Assembly: GCA_002410555.1 (NCBI GenBank)
Contig: DHSR01000019.1
Location: 1 to 53,736, forward strand
Direction of reading: 5' to 3'
DNA from: Bacteroidales bacterium UBA5281
GTDB taxonomy: Bacteria; Bacteroidota; Bacteroidia; Bacteroidales; Lentimicrobiaceae
DNA: 53,736 nucleotides
Shown here: in pieces, positions 33,978-42,439 of the stretch
How positions within the stretch are numbered: position 1 is the stretch's first letter
Layout of the letters: each line of letters opens with the position of its first letter
Notes under the pieces: model-generated
What the model was told of the DNA's origin: nothing
The model's input: the letters and a program-made list of their open reading frames with translations, nothing else
Databases searched by the model: none
Translations under genes and position numbers: made by a program

Positions 33978-34913
33978 TTAGTAAAACTTATCAGCTACCA
34001 TCGGGCCAAGCCACCGTATAACAAAACAGGGAGAAATTTTCCACAAAAAACTCAATATATTTCGGTTGGGCATTAGAATATTTAATCTGCCAATTTTAAC
34101 CTGGTCATTACGCAACGGATAAGAAAAATTCCAGTATAATGTGGTATTTTTAACTCCCCATTGCTGTTTATAATAATGTGAGCCGGAGTTTCGGGTACTT
34201 CTGCCAAAGCTAAAAGCGTGGCTTTTGCGCTGAATGCTTAGCTTTATGCATTCCCACCATAAAAAATAGCTGGTGTAAAAAGGATTATAATCTTCCAGGG
34301 TTGCAAACCAGCAGACTTCAGCAAAATGACCTCTTTTTAGCATGATGGCTCCACCTATTGCTTTACCGTCATGCCTGGCAATAATCACAGTACCATTGTG
34401 TCCAAAAGCATCAACCACCCGCTTGTAGAATTTGCGCGACATGGCCGGTGCCCCTAAACGATGCATATTATGAGAAAACACTCCGTAAAACTTATTGACC
34501 AGTTCCGATCCACCAATTTCAACTTTAATATTGTGTTTAACGGCTTTGTTTATTTTTCTTCTCACATTGGATGAGAGCCGGGCAAACTGTTCCTCCGGGG
34601 AATCGGGCAAAGGCAGCCATGACACAACTTTTACATCGTGATAATAATCGGAAACCCTGGCAAGCAACCTCAGGTGCCACTGCACATCAGGATCAGTGCA
34701 TGAAAAAGTACGGCCATCATAAATAAATTCAGGCGTAGTTTCTACCTGCTCCGGCACATCATCATGCATCAAGGCATATGAAAAATAAGGCATCGAAACC
34801 AGCACATCTCCCATTTTTACCAGCATGATAAATTTCATACCCCTGGGCGTGTGTACCTTGTACCAGGCTGGTTTACCGGCTTTCTCGTAAATTAGTGGCC
34901 ATTTTATTTTCAT
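33978..34913 (-). CDS. FemAB-like protein, exosortase-system associated
   Basis: 311 residues. The GNAT-type C-terminal half includes VRRKINKAVKHNIKVEIGG, the signature helix, VIIARHDGKAIGGAIMLKRG, and SFGRSTRNSGSHYYKQQWG, the last being typical of FemAB proteins linked to PEP-CTERM/exosortase loci. The role in those systems is not settled; amino acid or acyl transfer to a glycan or lipid carrier is proposed. ATG at 34913, 2 bp after the upstream sugar transferase, so probably translated together with it. Confidence 0.83.
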   Translation of the reverse strand: MKIKWPLIYEKAGKPAWYKVHTPRGMKFIMLVKMGDVLVSMPYFSYALMHDDVPEQVETTPEFIYDGRTFSCTDPDVQWHLRLLARVSDYYHDVKVVSWLPLPDSPEEQFARLSSNVRRKINKAVKHNIKVEIGGSELVNKFYGVFSHNMHRLGAPAMSRKFYKRVVDAFGHNGTVIIARHDGKAIGGAIMLKRGHFAEVCWFATLEDYNPFYTSYFLWWECIKLSIQRKSHAFSFGRSTRNSGSHYYKQQWGVKNTTLYWNFSYPLRNDQVKIGRLNILMPNRNILSFLWKISPCFVIRWLGPMVADKFY

Positions 34914-34915
34914 AA

Positions 34916-35617
34916 TTAACTTCTTTCCCCGGAATGGTGAGCGGTTGCAATGGTTTCTGGCAGTGGAGGTAAGTTTTTGAACACTCTAAAGGCCATTTTT
35001 TGATCTGATGAAAAAACAGCAGCCGCTGTGAGCAGTATAATCAGAAAATCTGTTTTAAAGCTACAGTTAAGGGCATACCATGCCTCCAACTTACCTTTAT
35101 ATGGAGCAATATACAAGCGGTCAAATTCATGGGGATCAATCTGGATATCGTGATAATACTTTTCTTCATCCCTGAAAATCAATGAAGCAATTCCAGTCAG
35201 CCCGGGTTTGCATTCATAAAACCTTGCCTGGACTTCGGGACTAAATTTCATAAAATCAACCTTCATCAATGGTCTGGGTCCCACCACCGACATATTGCCG
35301 ATAAATATATTAATGAGCTGGGGAATCTCGTTAACTTTTGACCCCCTCAGATATTTACCCAGTGGGGTCAATCGCCAGTCATTTTTAACGGTAATGCTAC
35401 CGGTACCCAGCGAAGGGCTGGCTTTAAGCATGGTGGCAAATTTCCAGATTTTAAAAGGCTGGTTTCTGAATCCAATCCGTTCCTGAAGATAAAAAACATA
35501 ACCTTCACCGGTAAGCTTTAAGGCGATGGCCAGAGGAATAAAAAAAGGCAAAAACAAGGTCATTCCAACCAGGGAAGCCAATAGATCACCAAATCGTTTT
35601 ACAAATGGATAAATCAT
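34916..35617 (-). CDS. Phosphoglycosyl transferase 1 (PF02397), NE variant
   Basis: 233 residues with one N-terminal membrane-inserted helix and the bacterial sugar transferase domain: YLQERIGFRNQPFKIWKFAT, then NIFIGNMSVVGPRPL and KPGLTGIASLIF. In PglC the catalytic dyad is Asp-Glu in the LDELPQ motif; here it reads VNEIPQ, with Asn in the place of the nucleophile Asp, confirmed on the DNA (AAC). This variant recurs in the family, so loss of function is not certain. The C-terminus is about 30 residues longer than that of the other three copies. Gap to the downstream FemAB-like gene is 2 bp. Confidence 0.87.
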   Translation of the reverse strand: MIYPFVKRFGDLLASLVGMTLFLPFFIPLAIALKLTGEGYVFYLQERIGFRNQPFKIWKFATMLKASPSLGTGSITVKNDWRLTPLGKYLRGSKVNEIPQLINIFIGNMSVVGPRPLMKVDFMKFSPEVQARFYECKPGLTGIASLIFRDEEKYYHDIQIDPHEFDRLYIAPYKGKLEAWYALNCSFKTDFLIILLTAAAVFSSDQKMAFRVFKNLPPLPETIATAHHSGERS

Positions 35618-35619
35618 AA

Positions 35620-36828
35620 TTACATTTTTTGATCAAGATTTTTGCCTGTTTCAATGTGATGAAAACCGGGCAAAAAACGGCGCATTACCTGAACAATATC
35701 AGCTTTTGTAACATCTTGCAATTCAAGAACATCAGTGAGTTCATTCAACATGGCAGTGATTTCAGCCAGCGGTTTACGGACTGCATTCTTTATTACTCCC
35801 AAAGAGGTAAAGGTATCTATGTCCAATTGTTCATCAGTGGTGTAAAATTCTTCATAGGTCTTTTCGCCAGAAGTATCTGATTCAAAGAAAAAAACCGGAT
35901 AGCTTTTGGGATGTGCATGCATGCGTGTTGCCTCATACCGGGCTTCTTGTTCTGAACCACACACTAAAGGAGTATAGCCCATTTCCCGAATGAAGTCGAG
36001 CGTAATGTCCTTAAAATTCATCATTTGAGTTTCAGCCAGGCGGGGAAAAAATATGTCACCTGTCTTTCCCAGAATACACGCCAACAGACAAATCTGCCCC
36101 GATTCCTTTGGTGAAACAAAAAAACGTTTGATATCCGAAGGACAGGATAAAGGCTGTTGCTTCATCATGCGTTCAAGATATCCGGCAAGCAGGCTGCCGT
36201 TAGAGAATGCCACATTGGCAAACCGGGCAGTGGTAATGTTGAAGCGGTCAGAATAAGAGAGAATTACCTCTTCCATAATTTTTTTGCTTGCACCCATAAT
36301 GTTTACCGGGTTTGCAGCTTTGTCAGTGGAAACACAGAAAAAATGTTCCGGGGGCTGCTGAGCCAGGGTTTCAAGCAGTTTTACCGCTTTTATGATGTTA
36401 TTCTGAAGCAAAGCCGTAACTGAAAAATGATCTTTTTCGCTGCGGACATGTTTGTGTGCGGCAAAATTGGCCACAATGTCAAAAGGTCCGGCATCGGCAA
36501 GTATCCGGTAAAATATCGGATCATCAAAATTGATTGGATAAGTTTTATAATCGGCAGGAACTGTCAACCCATAAGTACTTCGCAAATCGCGGGTAAGTTC
36601 GGTCAGGTAGTTTTCACTTAAATCAACCACAAAAAGTTTAGCAGGATTAAACCGCAGCACTTCCAGGATAAATGATGATCCAATGGTGCCTCCGCCACCG
36701 ATTACCAGTACTGATTTGTTTTTTATAGCGCGGTGAAGTTCATCACCGGCATTGGCGAGATCCTGTTCAAAAAAACTCTCTTTCCGAAAAGTAATATGAG
36801 AAGAGATGAATTGTTCAGTGTTTATCAT
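35620..36828 (-). CDS. FlaA1/PglF-like UDP-GlcNAc 4,6-dehydratase family (CapD domain)
   Basis: 402 residues, the short soluble form without membrane helices. NAD(P)-binding motif GGGGTIGSS begins at 44; the catalytic block is STDKAANPVNIMGASKK with Met178xxxLys182 in place of Tyr-xxx-Lys, as in FlaA1 and PglF. Such enzymes form UDP-4-keto-6-deoxy-hexosamine. The aminotransferase gene 10 bp upstream would convert the 4-keto sugar to a 4-amino sugar. About 80 C-terminal residues after the dehydratase core are less conserved. ATG at 36828. Confidence 0.85.
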   Translation of the reverse strand: MINTEQFISSHITFRKESFFEQDLANAGDELHRAIKNKSVLVIGGGGTIGSSFILEVLRFNPAKLFVVDLSENYLTELTRDLRSTYGLTVPADYKTYPINFDDPIFYRILADAGPFDIVANFAAHKHVRSEKDHFSVTALLQNNIIKAVKLLETLAQQPPEHFFCVSTDKAANPVNIMGASKKIMEEVILSYSDRFNITTARFANVAFSNGSLLAGYLERMMKQQPLSCPSDIKRFFVSPKESGQICLLACILGKTGDIFFPRLAETQMMNFKDITLDFIREMGYTPLVCGSEQEARYEATRMHAHPKSYPVFFFESDTSGEKTYEEFYTTDEQLDIDTFTSLGVIKNAVRKPLAEITAMLNELTDVLELQDVTKADIVQVMRRFLPGFHHIETGKNLDQKM

Positions 36829-36838
36829 AGTTTGTGTC

Positions 36839-37984
36839 TTATCCGCGTTGGATGGTTTCTGTAATGGCTTCCACTACCTTTTGACGTTCGGCCTCGGTGA
36901 TGTTTGAGCTGGATGGCAGGCACAAACCCAGATCGAAAAGCCGGTTGGAAGTTCCGTTAAGATAAGCCGGGAATTTTTCAAAGATTGGCTGCAGATGCAT
37001 GGGTTTCCACAATGGCCGGGTTTCTATATCCAGTTCATTCAAAGCATTGTAAATCTTTTCGCGGTTTACCCCCAGAGTTAAATCCGGGTCTATGGTTATC
37101 GCGGTAAGCCAATAGTTTGAGAAGAAGCGGTCATCGGGTGCTGTCTGAAATGATATGCCTTCTACTGTGCCAAGGTTTTCCCGATAGAATTCAAAGTTTT
37201 CACGCCTTTTAGCCACCCGTTGAGCTATCACCTCCATCTGACCACGACCAATACCGGCGCAAATATTGCTCATGCGGTAATTATAACCAATGTGCGAATG
37301 CTGATAATGTGGAGCGGCATCCCGTGCCTGGGTAGCTAAGAACAATGCTTTTCTGCAATAATCCGCTTTGTTTGAAATCAGTGCACCACCCCCTGAGGTG
37401 GTGATAATTTTATTACCATTGAAAGAGAGTATGCCCATTTCGCCAAAAGTCCCGGTGGCCTGCCCATCAAAGGTGGAGCCGAGAGATTCAGCAGCATCTT
37501 CAATAACCGGCACCTGATAACGCCTGGCAATCTCCATAATTTCATCAATGCGTGCAGGCATACCATACAGATGCACCAAAATAATGGCTTTTGGCATCTT
37601 TCCGGATGGCTTACGCTCAGCCAGCGCTTTCTCAAGCAATTCGGGACTCATGTTCCAGGTGGTTGGCTCAGAATCTATAAACACCGGTGTAGCTCCCTGA
37701 TAAACAATGGGATTGGCCGAAGCTGAAAAGGTAAAGGTGGAGCAAAAAACCTCATCTTCACTGCCCACACCCAAAAGAATGAGGGCCAAATGAATGGCAG
37801 ATGTGCCAGATGCCAGGCAGGTACAGGCTTTGGCGCCGGTGAATTGCATGATATCGTTTTCGAGGCCGGTAACATTGGGACCCAGCGGGAATACATGGTT
37901 GTTCCGGAAAGCTTCTTCAATATATTTCATTTCTTCCCCGCTCATATGGGGAGAAGAGAGCCAGATTTTTTCAGTTGGTTCCAT
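36839..37984 (-). CDS. DegT/DnrJ/EryC1 sugar aminotransferase, PglE-like
   Basis: 381 residues. Opens with IWLSSPHMSGEEMKYIEEAF, as in PglE-type enzymes. PLP-binding features: SGTSAIHLAL, EDAAESLGS, and the Schiff-base Lys192 in SFNGNKIITTSGGG. With the neighbouring dehydratase it should give a UDP-4-amino-4,6-dideoxy-N-acetylhexosamine (bacillosamine-type precursor); the exact epimer cannot be told. ATG at 37984. The gap of about 110 bp upstream shows no terminator, so read-through from the PP-loop gene is plausible. Confidence 0.9.
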   Translation of the reverse strand: MEPTEKIWLSSPHMSGEEMKYIEEAFRNNHVFPLGPNVTGLENDIMQFTGAKACTCLASGTSAIHLALILLGVGSEDEVFCSTFTFSASANPIVYQGATPVFIDSEPTTWNMSPELLEKALAERKPSGKMPKAIILVHLYGMPARIDEIMEIARRYQVPVIEDAAESLGSTFDGQATGTFGEMGILSFNGNKIITTSGGGALISNKADYCRKALFLATQARDAAPHYQHSHIGYNYRMSNICAGIGRGQMEVIAQRVAKRRENFEFYRENLGTVEGISFQTAPDDRFFSNYWLTAITIDPDLTLGVNREKIYNALNELDIETRPLWKPMHLQPIFEKFPAYLNGTSNRLFDLGLCLPSSSNITEAERQKVVEAITETIQRG

Positions 37985-38095
37985 TGTTAGATTTAATCGT
38001 TAAAATTCTATTTAGTCATCTTCTGTTTCAAATATCAATAGAGAAATAAAACAATTTTCTTTCCTTTTATAATTCTATAAATTATATAAAAGTAT

Positions 38096-38839
38096 TTAAT
38101 ATTCGAATACTTTTCTCTCAATCCACCGTAAAAGCTTATTGTCTTTAAATTTGCTATAATGTTCTCGTATATAATTTCTGAATGGCAATTGTAATTTACC
38201 GATTAAACGGGCCCGGTATGGGAGCCTGAAACCCATTCCGTCCATAACGGCTGTGGTGCAGGGTGCACAAACACCACACGGTCGAATTTTGACAAACGGA
38301 CGCTTACAAAATGAAGTCATATTAATAATATCTTCCCAGCCTTCTTTGACAGCCATATCATAAATTACTTTTTTTGATAAGTCAATGATGGGATAAGAAA
38401 AAAAAGTAAAAACAAGCGAATCCTTGTAAGTAACAAATAATTCCATTTCACCCTCAAGGTAAACAATTGCAACTTCCATGTCATTGATATTGTGTGCCTT
38501 ACAATAATTTGCCATAAAATAATATTGATCTATCACCTTTATTTCCTTTCTGAGTCTGGCTACTTCAGCGTCAATTTCCTTATTAATGGAAATATGTTTT
38601 GCATTAGTGTATATGGTAGGTAAAAAGCGTATTTTAACATCAGGGTATTTTTCGCAAATTTTTCTCCTCATTTTTATCATTGCGTCAATTTCTATTCCGG
38701 AAACATTATCTCCAAATATCAAATAATGTGGCTGGACCGTATGATTGGTTTTTCGAAGCAGTTGCACTACCCTGAATGTGGAATCTAATCCACCTGTCCA
38801 AAAAATATTTACGACCTTTGCGTCTTTTTTTATATCCAT
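38096..38839 (-). CDS. QueC-like PP-loop ATPase with zinc site
   Basis: 247 residues. The PP-loop is WTGGLDST (14-21), the adenylating signature shared by QueC, GuaA and tRNA thiolation enzymes. Cysteines at 178, 188, 191 and 194 (CGVCAPC) match the C-terminal zinc site of QueC, which makes 7-cyano-7-deazaguanine from the carboxy form. Middle parts are diverged. No other queuosine gene is nearby; both neighbours act on sugars (aminotransferase, sugar transferase). I infer that it activates a carboxylate in a glycan precursor or a linked acyl group, giving an amide or nitrile. Function not established. ATG at 38839. Confidence 0.75.
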   Translation of the reverse strand: MDIKKDAKVVNIFWTGGLDSTFRVVQLLRKTNHTVQPHYLIFGDNVSGIEIDAMIKMRRKICEKYPDVKIRFLPTIYTNAKHISINKEIDAEVARLRKEIKVIDQYYFMANYCKAHNINDMEVAIVYLEGEMELFVTYKDSLVFTFFSYPIIDLSKKVIYDMAVKEGWEDIINMTSFCKRPFVKIRPCGVCAPCTTAVMDGMGFRLPYRARLIGKLQLPFRNYIREHYSKFKDNKLLRWIERKVFEY

Positions 38840-38936
38840 GGTTTGTAAGTTTTACCTTAAATTATAATTCAACAGCTATTTCAGAAACAAAAATTTCATC
38901 CATCAATTTACGTTTTTTTTGCTCAAAACAATATAG

Positions 38937-39539
38937 CTAATTTGCCCACTCTTCCTTAAGTTTTTTCCCAAGCAATGTAAAGGTTATAATCTTAATATCA
39001 AGCCAAAACGACATACGTTTTACATAATTATTGTTCAGGCGGACTTTTTCAGGATACAAAACATGGTCATTATAATAGATGGGGTCTTCCTGAAGGGCGA
39101 GTAATTCTTCTTCATTTGAAAATTTCAGGCTGGCAGTACCTGTAAGTCCCGGTCTTATGGTCAGTAAAAGTCGGTCATCCCCTTCAAGCTTATCGGCATA
39201 TCCGGGCACATCAGGGCGGGGTCCCACAAAACTCATATCTCCCTTGAATATGTTCCAGAGTTCCGGAAGCTCATCCAGTTTATACTTCCGTAAGGTCTGC
39301 CCTAAGGGAGTAATCCTGGATTCTCCTTTCACGGAAATGGTACTGCCTCCATGATTTACCTTCATGGTGCGGAATTTAACCATTCTAAAAAGCTTTGCAT
39401 CCTTACCGACCCGTTGTTGTTTAAAGAAAATGGGGCCGGGCATTTTAATCTTAATGAGAATAGCAACAACAATAAACACAGGCAATAATAAAAGCATTCC
39501 AAAAAAAGAAGCCATAATATCGAAGAGTCTTTTTAGCAT
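38937..39539 (-). CDS. Phosphoglycosyl transferase 2 (PglC-like)
   Basis: 200 residues, the minimal monotopic PGT. One N-terminal re-entrant helix (about 10-33), then FKQQRVGKDAKLFRMVKFRT, the catalytic Asp-Glu in KLDELPELWN, GDMSFVGPRPDVPGY and RPGLTGTASLKF. Enzymes of this size transfer a sugar-1-phosphate, often a bacillosamine-type residue, to undecaprenyl phosphate, which agrees with the dehydratase/aminotransferase pair downstream. ATG at 39539, 16 bp after the YdcF-like gene. Confidence 0.92.
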   Translation of the reverse strand: MLKRLFDIMASFFGMLLLLPVFIVVAILIKIKMPGPIFFKQQRVGKDAKLFRMVKFRTMKVNHGGSTISVKGESRITPLGQTLRKYKLDELPELWNIFKGDMSFVGPRPDVPGYADKLEGDDRLLLTIRPGLTGTASLKFSNEEELLALQEDPIYYNDHVLYPEKVRLNNNYVKRMSFWLDIKIITFTLLGKKLKEEWAN

Positions 39540-39555
39540 AAGAATTGGAAAAGGG

Positions 39556-40191
39556 TTATAGTTTAAATCGTTCCAGCAACTGAAAATTCAGTATCTTAAG
39601 GTATTCACTGAGTGTATATTGAATGTCTTCGCGTCTTTTCCACCACCCTTCAGGGTTATAGGAGGTATAAATACTGGGACTTACCATAACAGTAAATTTG
39701 CGCTTTTTGTTTTTCAGTGCTTGTTTAAATATCATTGAAGCCCGTCTCGCATGGGGTGAGGAGCTTACTACAATTAAGGTATCGATGTATGGTTCTTTCA
39801 ACAAAAAATTCCGAATCAGGATGGCTTCATTTTGTGTACTTCGGGCAGGGCCCGGAACTTTTATAATGTGCTCCTCTAATATTCCTAAACCATTCAATGC
39901 TTCAATAAACTGCTCTGAGTTGCTTTTAAGCACAACTCCTCTACGCTTCAAAGCCTTGAATCCTTCCATACCTTCCTCAACCAATAAAACGTTGGGAGCC
40001 CATCCCTTCTGATACAAATCGTTGGTCTGCAAGGCCCTGTCTGCAATGGATCCCATCAGTACTACCAGAGCATCGGCTTTGGCCAGTTTATCCGTTTTAA
40101 CCAGAAAGTAACCGGCATTTGCAATGAGCCAAATGAGCAGAACAATGGCCGAAACAAGAGCGAAAATCAACAAAAGCCGGCTAAGCTTCAT
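39556..40191 (-). CDS. YdcF/SanA-like DUF218 protein
   Basis: 211 residues from the ATG at 40191; the longer frame starts inside the upstream gene. An N-terminal membrane helix (about 5-27) anchors a DUF218 domain: KADALVVLMGSIADRALQTN and VVSSSPHARRASMIFKQAL. DUF218 proteins such as SanA and ElyC act in the envelope at the polyprenyl-lipid/peptidoglycan level, with no certain activity. In a glycan locus it may handle undecaprenyl carrier turnover; inference. Confidence 0.82.
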   Translation of the reverse strand: MKLSRLLLIFALVSAIVLLIWLIANAGYFLVKTDKLAKADALVVLMGSIADRALQTNDLYQKGWAPNVLLVEEGMEGFKALKRRGVVLKSNSEQFIEALNGLGILEEHIIKVPGPARSTQNEAILIRNFLLKEPYIDTLIVVSSSPHARRASMIFKQALKNKKRKFTVMVSPSIYTSYNPEGWWKRREDIQYTLSEYLKILNFQLLERFKL

Positions 40192-40213
40192 ACCTGATTT
40201 ACAAGGGTTCAAT

Positions 40214-40978
40214 TTATACCGGGTATATTTTCCTGAGCAGCACCATGGTTTTGTCCACCACATAACCGTAGTCATGAATCGACTCGTTCAGTTCAGCAAT
40301 GTTTAAACCGCTACTTACGGCCTCAATGTGACTGACCTTTTGCGCAACGAGATGTTCAATCACCGCAGTCTCAAGCATGGCACTGAATGCATGTTGATCG
40401 TGCGATTTAGATACATAACTATAAAAATACAACACGTGATTTTTGCTTTTAAATTTACCGGTTCTGAATGCTACCAATTCTTCTGTATGGTGGTTGATAA
40501 GTCCCAGAACAAACTCACTCGGGAAGCGCCGGAAGGAGCGTCGGATATATAATTCGAGCCGTTTTTTGGCTATCTCTGCCGGAATATAAGGATCTATGCT
40601 GAAGCGGTCATCACAATTGTGGGCATACATCATGGCAATGGCCTGATCCAGATATTCATCTCCGGCAATCAGCTCAATCCGATAAGGGAAATAAGATTTT
40701 GAAGAGGCAGAAAGCTGACTCGTGCGCAGGTGTTTAAATAGTCTGAATTCTACGAACCTGAAGCCGATATCTTCATAGTCCCCAATTGCTTTCAAATCCG
40801 TGGAGCTGACCATTACCTGGACATAACCCGGATTTTGTTCTTTGATAAAGTTCGGTTCAAATTCAGCATATTCTGCCGGAGGGGTATTGGCTTCTATCGA
40901 AAACACCGGATAGCCCAGCAATTTGGATTCAACTTCCAGTTTATTGTATTCTACCTGCATTTGCGACATACTCATCAT
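40214..40978 (-). CDS. GNAT-type acyltransferase, WecD-like
   Basis: 254 residues without membrane segments. The C-terminal half has an acetyltransferase layout: FVLGLINHHTEELVAFRTGK, SYVSKSHDQHAFSAMLETAV, and a final beta strand VDKTMVLLRKI, similar in plan to WecD/RffC, which acylate the 4-amino group of dTDP-fucosamine. The acetyl-CoA loop is not a textbook match. It starts 5 bp after the NeuD/PglD-like gene. With the 4-amino sugar made nearby, acyl transfer to that amine is plausible. Confidence 0.65.
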   Translation of the reverse strand: MMSMSQMQVEYNKLEVESKLLGYPVFSIEANTPPAEYAEFEPNFIKEQNPGYVQVMVSSTDLKAIGDYEDIGFRFVEFRLFKHLRTSQLSASSKSYFPYRIELIAGDEYLDQAIAMMYAHNCDDRFSIDPYIPAEIAKKRLELYIRRSFRRFPSEFVLGLINHHTEELVAFRTGKFKSKNHVLYFYSYVSKSHDQHAFSAMLETAVIEHLVAQKVSHIEAVSSGLNIAELNESIHDYGYVVDKTMVLLRKIYPV

Positions 40979-40983
40979 CTGCT

Positions 40984-41634
40984 TTATTTTGGAATTGCCA
41001 TTACTTTCTCTTTGAACCTGTGGAATACCACGGAATCATCATTCACATTTTTATCAAGCACCATTCCTGCAGCAATTTTATTGCGGTTGCCTACTTTTAT
41101 CAGTGGAATGGTTGCACTGTTGATGCCAAAAAGGTTTTCATCGCCAATGGTGGTAAAACCCGAAAAGCAAACATTGGGGCTGATAAAATTATATTTTCCC
41201 AGGTGTGTATCATGACCCAGGCTGCAACGTGAATTAATCAGGGTAAAATCACCAATCCTGGCATTTGGGCCGATATTGGCCATGGGGCCAATAACCACGC
41301 CCATGCCAATGGTTGCAGACGGAGAAATATAAGCTGTAGGATGGATCAACTTCGCAAAAACAGCGCCCTGTGCCTGGTATTGTTCCACAAAACGTTTGCG
41401 GTAGAGCAGATTGGCAATCCCCATAATATAGTGACAATCTTTTCTGATGATGTGATCGCGTACACCGCCCAACAAAGGTGCAGAAAGCATGTAATTTGCA
41501 TAATTGTCCGGATTATCATCCAAAAAACCGATCACTTTAAATTCCTGGCTTCCTTTAAGTTGGTTGGCATAGCTTATGTATTCGTCAAGTTCGGCACCAT
41601 GCCCTCCAGAACCTACAATGATGATTTCAATCAT
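40984..41634 (-). CDS. NeuD/PglD-like hexapeptide acyltransferase
   Basis: 216 residues: an N-terminal Rossmann-like sugar-nucleotide binding part (IIIVGSGGHGAELDEYI, GFLDDNPDN) followed by a left-handed beta helix built of hexapeptide repeats (about 95-195: TAYISPSATIGMGVVIGP, ANIGPNARIGDF). This is the architecture of PglD and NeuD, which acetylate 4-amino or hydroxyl groups of UDP sugars. It is the natural third enzyme after the dehydratase/aminotransferase pair, though it may use a longer acyl group here because ACP, KAS III and SDR genes lie just upstream. ATG at 41634. Confidence 0.88.
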   Translation of the reverse strand: MIEIIIVGSGGHGAELDEYISYANQLKGSQEFKVIGFLDDNPDNYANYMLSAPLLGGVRDHIIRKDCHYIMGIANLLYRKRFVEQYQAQGAVFAKLIHPTAYISPSATIGMGVVIGPMANIGPNARIGDFTLINSRCSLGHDTHLGKYNFISPNVCFSGFTTIGDENLFGINSATIPLIKVGNRNKIAAGMVLDKNVNDDSVVFHRFKEKVMAIPK

Positions 41635-41673
41635 ATCAAACGACAGATATTAAATGAACTTTTTATTGGCTTA

Positions 41674-42438
41674 TTATCGGGCGGTATAGCCCCCATCCAC
41701 CACCAGATTGGTTCCCGTTACCCAACGCGCAGCATCAGAAAGCAGGAAAATACAGGCATTGGCCACATCTTCCGGCTTACCCAACCCCAGCGGGTGAAGA
41801 CTTTTAACGCGGTTCAGCGATTCTTCATCCTGACTATAAACGGCACTTTGCGACATAGGTGTTACCACCACACCGGGAGAAATGGTATTTACGCGGACAT
41901 TCCGGGTAGCCAGTTCAAGCGCCAGTGATCTGGCTCCTGCGATAAGGGCACCTTTGGTAAGACTGTAAATCGTCTTTCCCATCTCTCCCACCATACCCAT
42001 AACGGATGAAAGGAAGATAACGCTTGCTCCATCATTGTTCTGAGCAGCATGTTTGATGAAAAGTTTGGTAAGCTGAATGGCACTGTGAACATTCGTTCTG
42101 AAAAAGTGATCCATCTTTTCGGGAGAAAGCAATTTCAAGGGCAAAGTTGTGGAAATACCGGCGGCATTCACCAATCCATGCAAAGAGCCAACCTGCGAAA
42201 CAGCCTCTTTCAGCATTTTTCCTACAACATCATAATCCAGGAGATCAACGGCATAAACCAGATGCAAATCGGGTGAATTTATTGCTGCGAGGGTTTGCTG
42301 AAGCCGGGTTTCATCCCTCCCCAGCAGAACCACCCTTGCCCCTGCCCTGCTGCATGAAATGGCTGTTTGCCGGCCAATGCCCGAAGAAGCTCCGGTAACA
42401 AGGATGGTTTTTCCATCTAAAGAAAATGGATTCTCCAT
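41674..42438 (-). CDS. SDR oxidoreductase, FabG-like
   Basis: 254 residues from the ATG at 42438, one base after the KAS III stop. TGASSGIG near the start, NAAG, the catalytic Ser in LSSVMG and Tyr-xxx-Lys in YSLTK, and VDGGYTA at the end are the classical SDR order, closest in plan to 3-oxoacyl-ACP reductases. Given the preceding KAS III and ACP genes, reduction of a 3-ketoacyl-ACP to 3-hydroxyacyl-ACP is the simplest role. A sugar or alcohol dehydrogenase role cannot be excluded. Confidence 0.88.
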   Translation of the reverse strand: MENPFSLDGKTILVTGASSGIGRQTAISCSRAGARVVLLGRDETRLQQTLAAINSPDLHLVYAVDLLDYDVVGKMLKEAVSQVGSLHGLVNAAGISTTLPLKLLSPEKMDHFFRTNVHSAIQLTKLFIKHAAQNNDGASVIFLSSVMGMVGEMGKTIYSLTKGALIAGARSLALELATRNVRVNTISPGVVVTPMSQSAVYSQDEESLNRVKSLHPLGLGKPEDVANACIFLLSDAARWVTGTNLVVDGGYTAR

Positions 42439-42439
42439 G

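Noticed and set aside
38096..38839. Housekeeping QueC of queuosine biosynthesis
   Set aside because: No queD, queE or queF nearby and the middle part is diverged; kept as QueC-like rather than named queC.
41341..41928. 195-codon open frame crossing the ends of two opposite genes
   Set aside because: It spans the intergenic gap and both flanking genes in antisense; no family features.
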